This document shows, piece by piece, positions 15,253 to 17,345 of a stretch of 17,345 bases of DNA; positions within the stretch are counted from its first letter, which is position 1; every line of letters begins with the position of its first letter. Made by a program: the position numbers and the translations under genes. Source of the stretch: an uncultured Clostridia bacterium (GTDB lineage Bacteria; Bacillota; Clostridia; TANB77; CAG-508); NCBI GenBank assembly GCA_934177725.1, contig CAKPPO010000021.1, positions 1 through 17,345 on the forward strand, given 5' to 3'. The notes under the pieces were generated by a model. That model searched no databases and was not told the DNA's origin. It saw nothing but the letters and a program-made list of their open reading frames with translations.

Positions 15253-16704
15253 TTAAAACATATATTCATTAATATCTTTTGATGTTATTCTCAATGATTT
15301 TCCACTTGCATTTATTCCTTTTCCTTCAATATAATTAAAGAATTCTTTACTCTTTAGTATCTTATCAGCTTCTTCTAATGTTTTATCCTTTATCGGTATA
15401 ATATATATACCTGAATATGGTACATTATTTTTAGGTAGAATCTTTGTTTTTACCTCATTTGTAATTACTGTAGATAATAGCAATTTTTCTTGATTACTAT
15501 TTTTTAGTGCTTGACTTCTCCCATATTCAAACCATTTAGCATTTTTATCTGACTTTCTATTTTCTAATTCTTCCTTAAACTCTCTTAAATACTCACAAGC
15601 ACCTTTAAATTTTTCTTCAAATTCACTTGTATCATATCTTACTAATTCATTCTTTCTATTGTAATAATATGGAAATATTATTTTTTCTATCTGAGTTTTA
15701 TTAAATGTTTTTGGGCTTATTGTGTCTTTGGTAACCTTTTTTTCAATCATACCCCCTGTTTTAGGATATATATATTTCCTATCTTGTGTATATTCTTTTA
15801 TAACATATGCATTATTGCATAATGTTGCAATTGTATTGGAAGCGTAAAAATAATCTCCAAATCTTTTCTTATTCTTATTATTGCTAATTTTATTTCTAAA
15901 AACCCATTTATCTTCTAATTTATCCTTTTGAATAGTTATTGTTTCTTTTTTGTTAACATCAATATATTCAATATTATTGTTATTACTATTCTTTTCTATT
16001 ATCATAATTACAGAAGATACTAATCTATCTGTTCCTTTATCATTAGTAGATTTATCAAATAATTGCATAATTGTATAATCGTATATTTTTGTAATGTGCG
16101 GTTTTATAAACTTTCTTAAATCATTTGCAAAAACATTTTTGAATATACTACTAGGAATCAAATATGCCATTTTCCCATTATTTTTCAATGATTTTATACT
16201 ACTTTCAATAAAAGCATAACAATAATCAAATTTTCCTTTTTTACAAGTTTCAAAATTTTTCCTAATATATTCTCTATCCCCTAATGATAATGCTTTATAC
16301 TTAATATATGGTGGGTTTCCCACTACATAGTCAAATTTTTCCTCAAATAAATTTGATAATGCATCTTCATTTTTTATATTTTTCCACATAACTTTCTTTA
16401 ATTGGTATTCTTTTACTATTCTGTCCAAGTTTTTTATACACTTTTTGTATTGTGGCTCATCATATTCTATTGCATATATATCTTCAGATAGTCCTTTTTC
16501 TATTTTTGATTTTGATATTCCCTTTTTTAAGCAATTTTCAATATATCTCTTTACAACTTCTTTTAATATGCTTCCATCACCACAAGAATTTTCAATGATT
16601 TTTTTTCCATATAAATCATCTTTATAATCACACCAATCTAATAGTTCTTTAACATTTTCATTCGGCGTAAAAACTTGGCACAAGTCTCTATAATTTTCTT
16701 CCAT
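15253..16704 (-). CDS. N6-adenine DNA methyltransferase (Eco57I/TaqI-like)
   Basis: This 483-residue methyltransferase probably modifies adenine in DNA with S-adenosylmethionine. Motif X is CQVFTPNENV at residues 9-18, motif I is ENSCGDGS (38-45), motif II is AIEYDE (78-83), and the catalytic motif IV is NPPY at 130-133. The order X-I-IV, with a long C-terminal half for target recognition, fits the gamma class as in TaqI and Eco57I. No nuclease domain is fused to it. AGGTGA about four bases upstream supports the ATG. It follows a small Cys-motif gene after 56 bp and precedes the dual ATPase by 14 bp. It could protect host DNA from the HNH partner or mark DNA for sensing. Confidence 0.92.
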   Translation of the reverse strand: MEENYRDLCQVFTPNENVKELLDWCDYKDDLYGKKIIENSCGDGSILKEVVKRYIENCLKKGISKSKIEKGLSEDIYAIEYDEPQYKKCIKNLDRIVKEYQLKKVMWKNIKNEDALSNLFEEKFDYVVGNPPYIKYKALSLGDREYIRKNFETCKKGKFDYCYAFIESSIKSLKNNGKMAYLIPSSIFKNVFANDLRKFIKPHITKIYDYTIMQLFDKSTNDKGTDRLVSSVIMIIEKNSNNNNIEYIDVNKKETITIQKDKLEDKWVFRNKISNNKNKKRFGDYFYASNTIATLCNNAYVIKEYTQDRKYIYPKTGGMIEKKVTKDTISPKTFNKTQIEKIIFPYYYNRKNELVRYDTSEFEEKFKGACEYLREFKEELENRKSDKNAKWFEYGRSQALKNSNQEKLLLSTVITNEVKTKILPKNNVPYSGIYIIPIKDKTLEEADKILKSKEFFNYIEGKGINASGKSLRITSKDINEYMF

Positions 16705-16760
16705 ATTTTCACCTATTTATTCACATGTTTTTTATTAGTATTCTAATATGTTCATCACTT

Positions 16761-16967
16761 TTATATTTTATCGCTAATATTATTTTTACTTGCAATAATT
16801 TCTGTACTATCATTAAAAATCAAAAGAATTTTATTAAAGTCTTTTCCTCCAAAATGACAGTAATCATTACCTCCATCAATATAATAATTTTCACATTTAC
16901 AACTTACTAAATTATGTCTATACTTTGAGTCGATTATATCTCCACAAATCAAACATTTTATTTTCAT
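16761..16967 (-). CDS. Small CxxC/CxC protein (DUF7695-like)
   Basis: This 68-residue protein starts MKIKCLICGDIIDSKYRHN and then has SCKCENYYIDGGNDYCHF. The CxxC followed by CxC pattern and the YIDGG segment resemble what I recall of DUF7695, a short putative metal-binding family. Its role is unknown. GGTGA six bases before the ATG supports the start. It lies 17 bp behind the DUF5655 gene and 56 bp before the methyltransferase, on the same strand. It may belong to the operon or be a passenger. Confidence 0.6.
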   Translation of the reverse strand: MKIKCLICGDIIDSKYRHNLVSCKCENYYIDGGNDYCHFGGKDFNKILLIFNDSTEIIASKNNISDKI

Positions 16968-16984
16968 AATTATTCACCAATCAT

Positions 16985-17345
16985 TTATTTTTTATTTACT
17001 TTTAAAGACTGCTTAATCAATGGAATTACATTATCAATATCATCCTTTTTATCTATTATAATACAATAATCTCCATTTCCCCAATGACCAATTCCACTAA
17101 TGTCTTTTGTAAGTTTTAGAGGATCATTTAGGGAGCCTCTTTTCATATTAATGTATATTTTTAATTTATTCTTATGAAGCTCTATATCTGCGATATTTCT
17201 AATTCCTTTGAATGCTATGTATAATTTCTTTGCTTCCACATCTATATCATCTAATTCTAATATTCTAGTTTTTAATTCTTCATATACTCTTTTTATATTG
17301 TCCGAAACTTTAGATAAATGATCTTCCTCAGTATATACAATTATT
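16985..17345 (-). CDS. DUF5655 protein, C-terminal part only (gene continues off the right edge)
   Basis: The minus-strand frame is open from the window edge through to the TAA at 16985-16987, giving about 120 residues. A GTG at 17237-17239 could pass for a start, but the open upstream residues (VYTEEDHLSKVSDNIKRVYEEL and on) join smoothly to it and fit the family, so I read this as a truncated gene. KLYIAFKGIRNIADI, LKIYINM and DISGIGHWGNGDYCIII match the DUF5655 pattern as I recall it. In other genomes this domain is often the C-terminus of larger proteins with DUF91/NucS-like or other nuclease-related N-terminal domains. That N-terminal part is not visible here. Confidence 0.75.
   Translation of the reverse strand, partial: IIVYTEEDHLSKVSDNIKRVYEELKTRILELDDIDVEAKKLYIAFKGIRNIADIELHKNKLKIYINMKRGSLNDPLKLTKDISGIGHWGNGDYCIIIDKKDDIDNVIPLIKQSLKVNKK

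Noticed and set aside
17237..17239. GTG as the start of an 84-residue protein
   Set aside because: The frame stays open to the window edge and the upstream residues fit a continuing DUF5655 protein, so the gene is more likely truncated by the window.

Overview
The window is very AT-rich DNA from a low-GC Firmicute. A Clostridia-like host, perhaps gut-associated, is likely but is an inference from base composition, strong Shine-Dalgarno sites and the protein families. It reads as an accessory or defence region. Two nucleic-acid-targeting gene sets sit about 4 kb apart with small cargo genes between them.

Positions 1-7570 hold a complete type II-A CRISPR-Cas locus on the minus strand. A promoter near 7496-7524 drives cas9 (7303-3350), cas1, cas2 and csn2, which overlap end to start. 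A short leader (1464-1530) and an array of 22 complete repeats follow; the array runs off the left edge. A tracrRNA gene lies on the plus strand at about 7343-7462, immediately upstream of cas9. Its anti-repeat matches the repeat at 22 of 23 positions and ends in a clear intrinsic terminator. It shows that crRNAs are read leftwards. All Cas9 catalytic residues are present, so the system looks functional.

Positions 7570-11430 hold small cargo genes: a DUF5662-like protein and a transglutaminase-like protein (minus strand), two P-loop kinase-like proteins (plus strand), a CYTH-domain protein with a small SH3-like protein (minus strand), and an unrecognised 97-residue acidic protein (plus strand). 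Between the last two lies a 378-bp gene-free stretch. It contains a 17-nt match to the anticodon arm of initiator tRNA, which may be an integration scar.

Positions 11430-17345 hold a tight minus-strand operon. In transcription order it encodes the C-terminal end of a DUF5655 protein that enters from the right edge, a small Cys-motif protein, an N6-adenine DNA methyltransferase, an 822-residue protein with two GHKL ATPase domains (an MutL/Hsp90-like one at the N-terminus and a histidine-kinase core at the C-terminus), a stand-alone receiver protein with a coiled-coil tail, and an HNH endonuclease. This looks like a restriction-modification-like defence island whose nuclease may be controlled by an ATPase/phosphorelay module. 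I do not recognise it as a named system, and it is the best candidate here for something undescribed.
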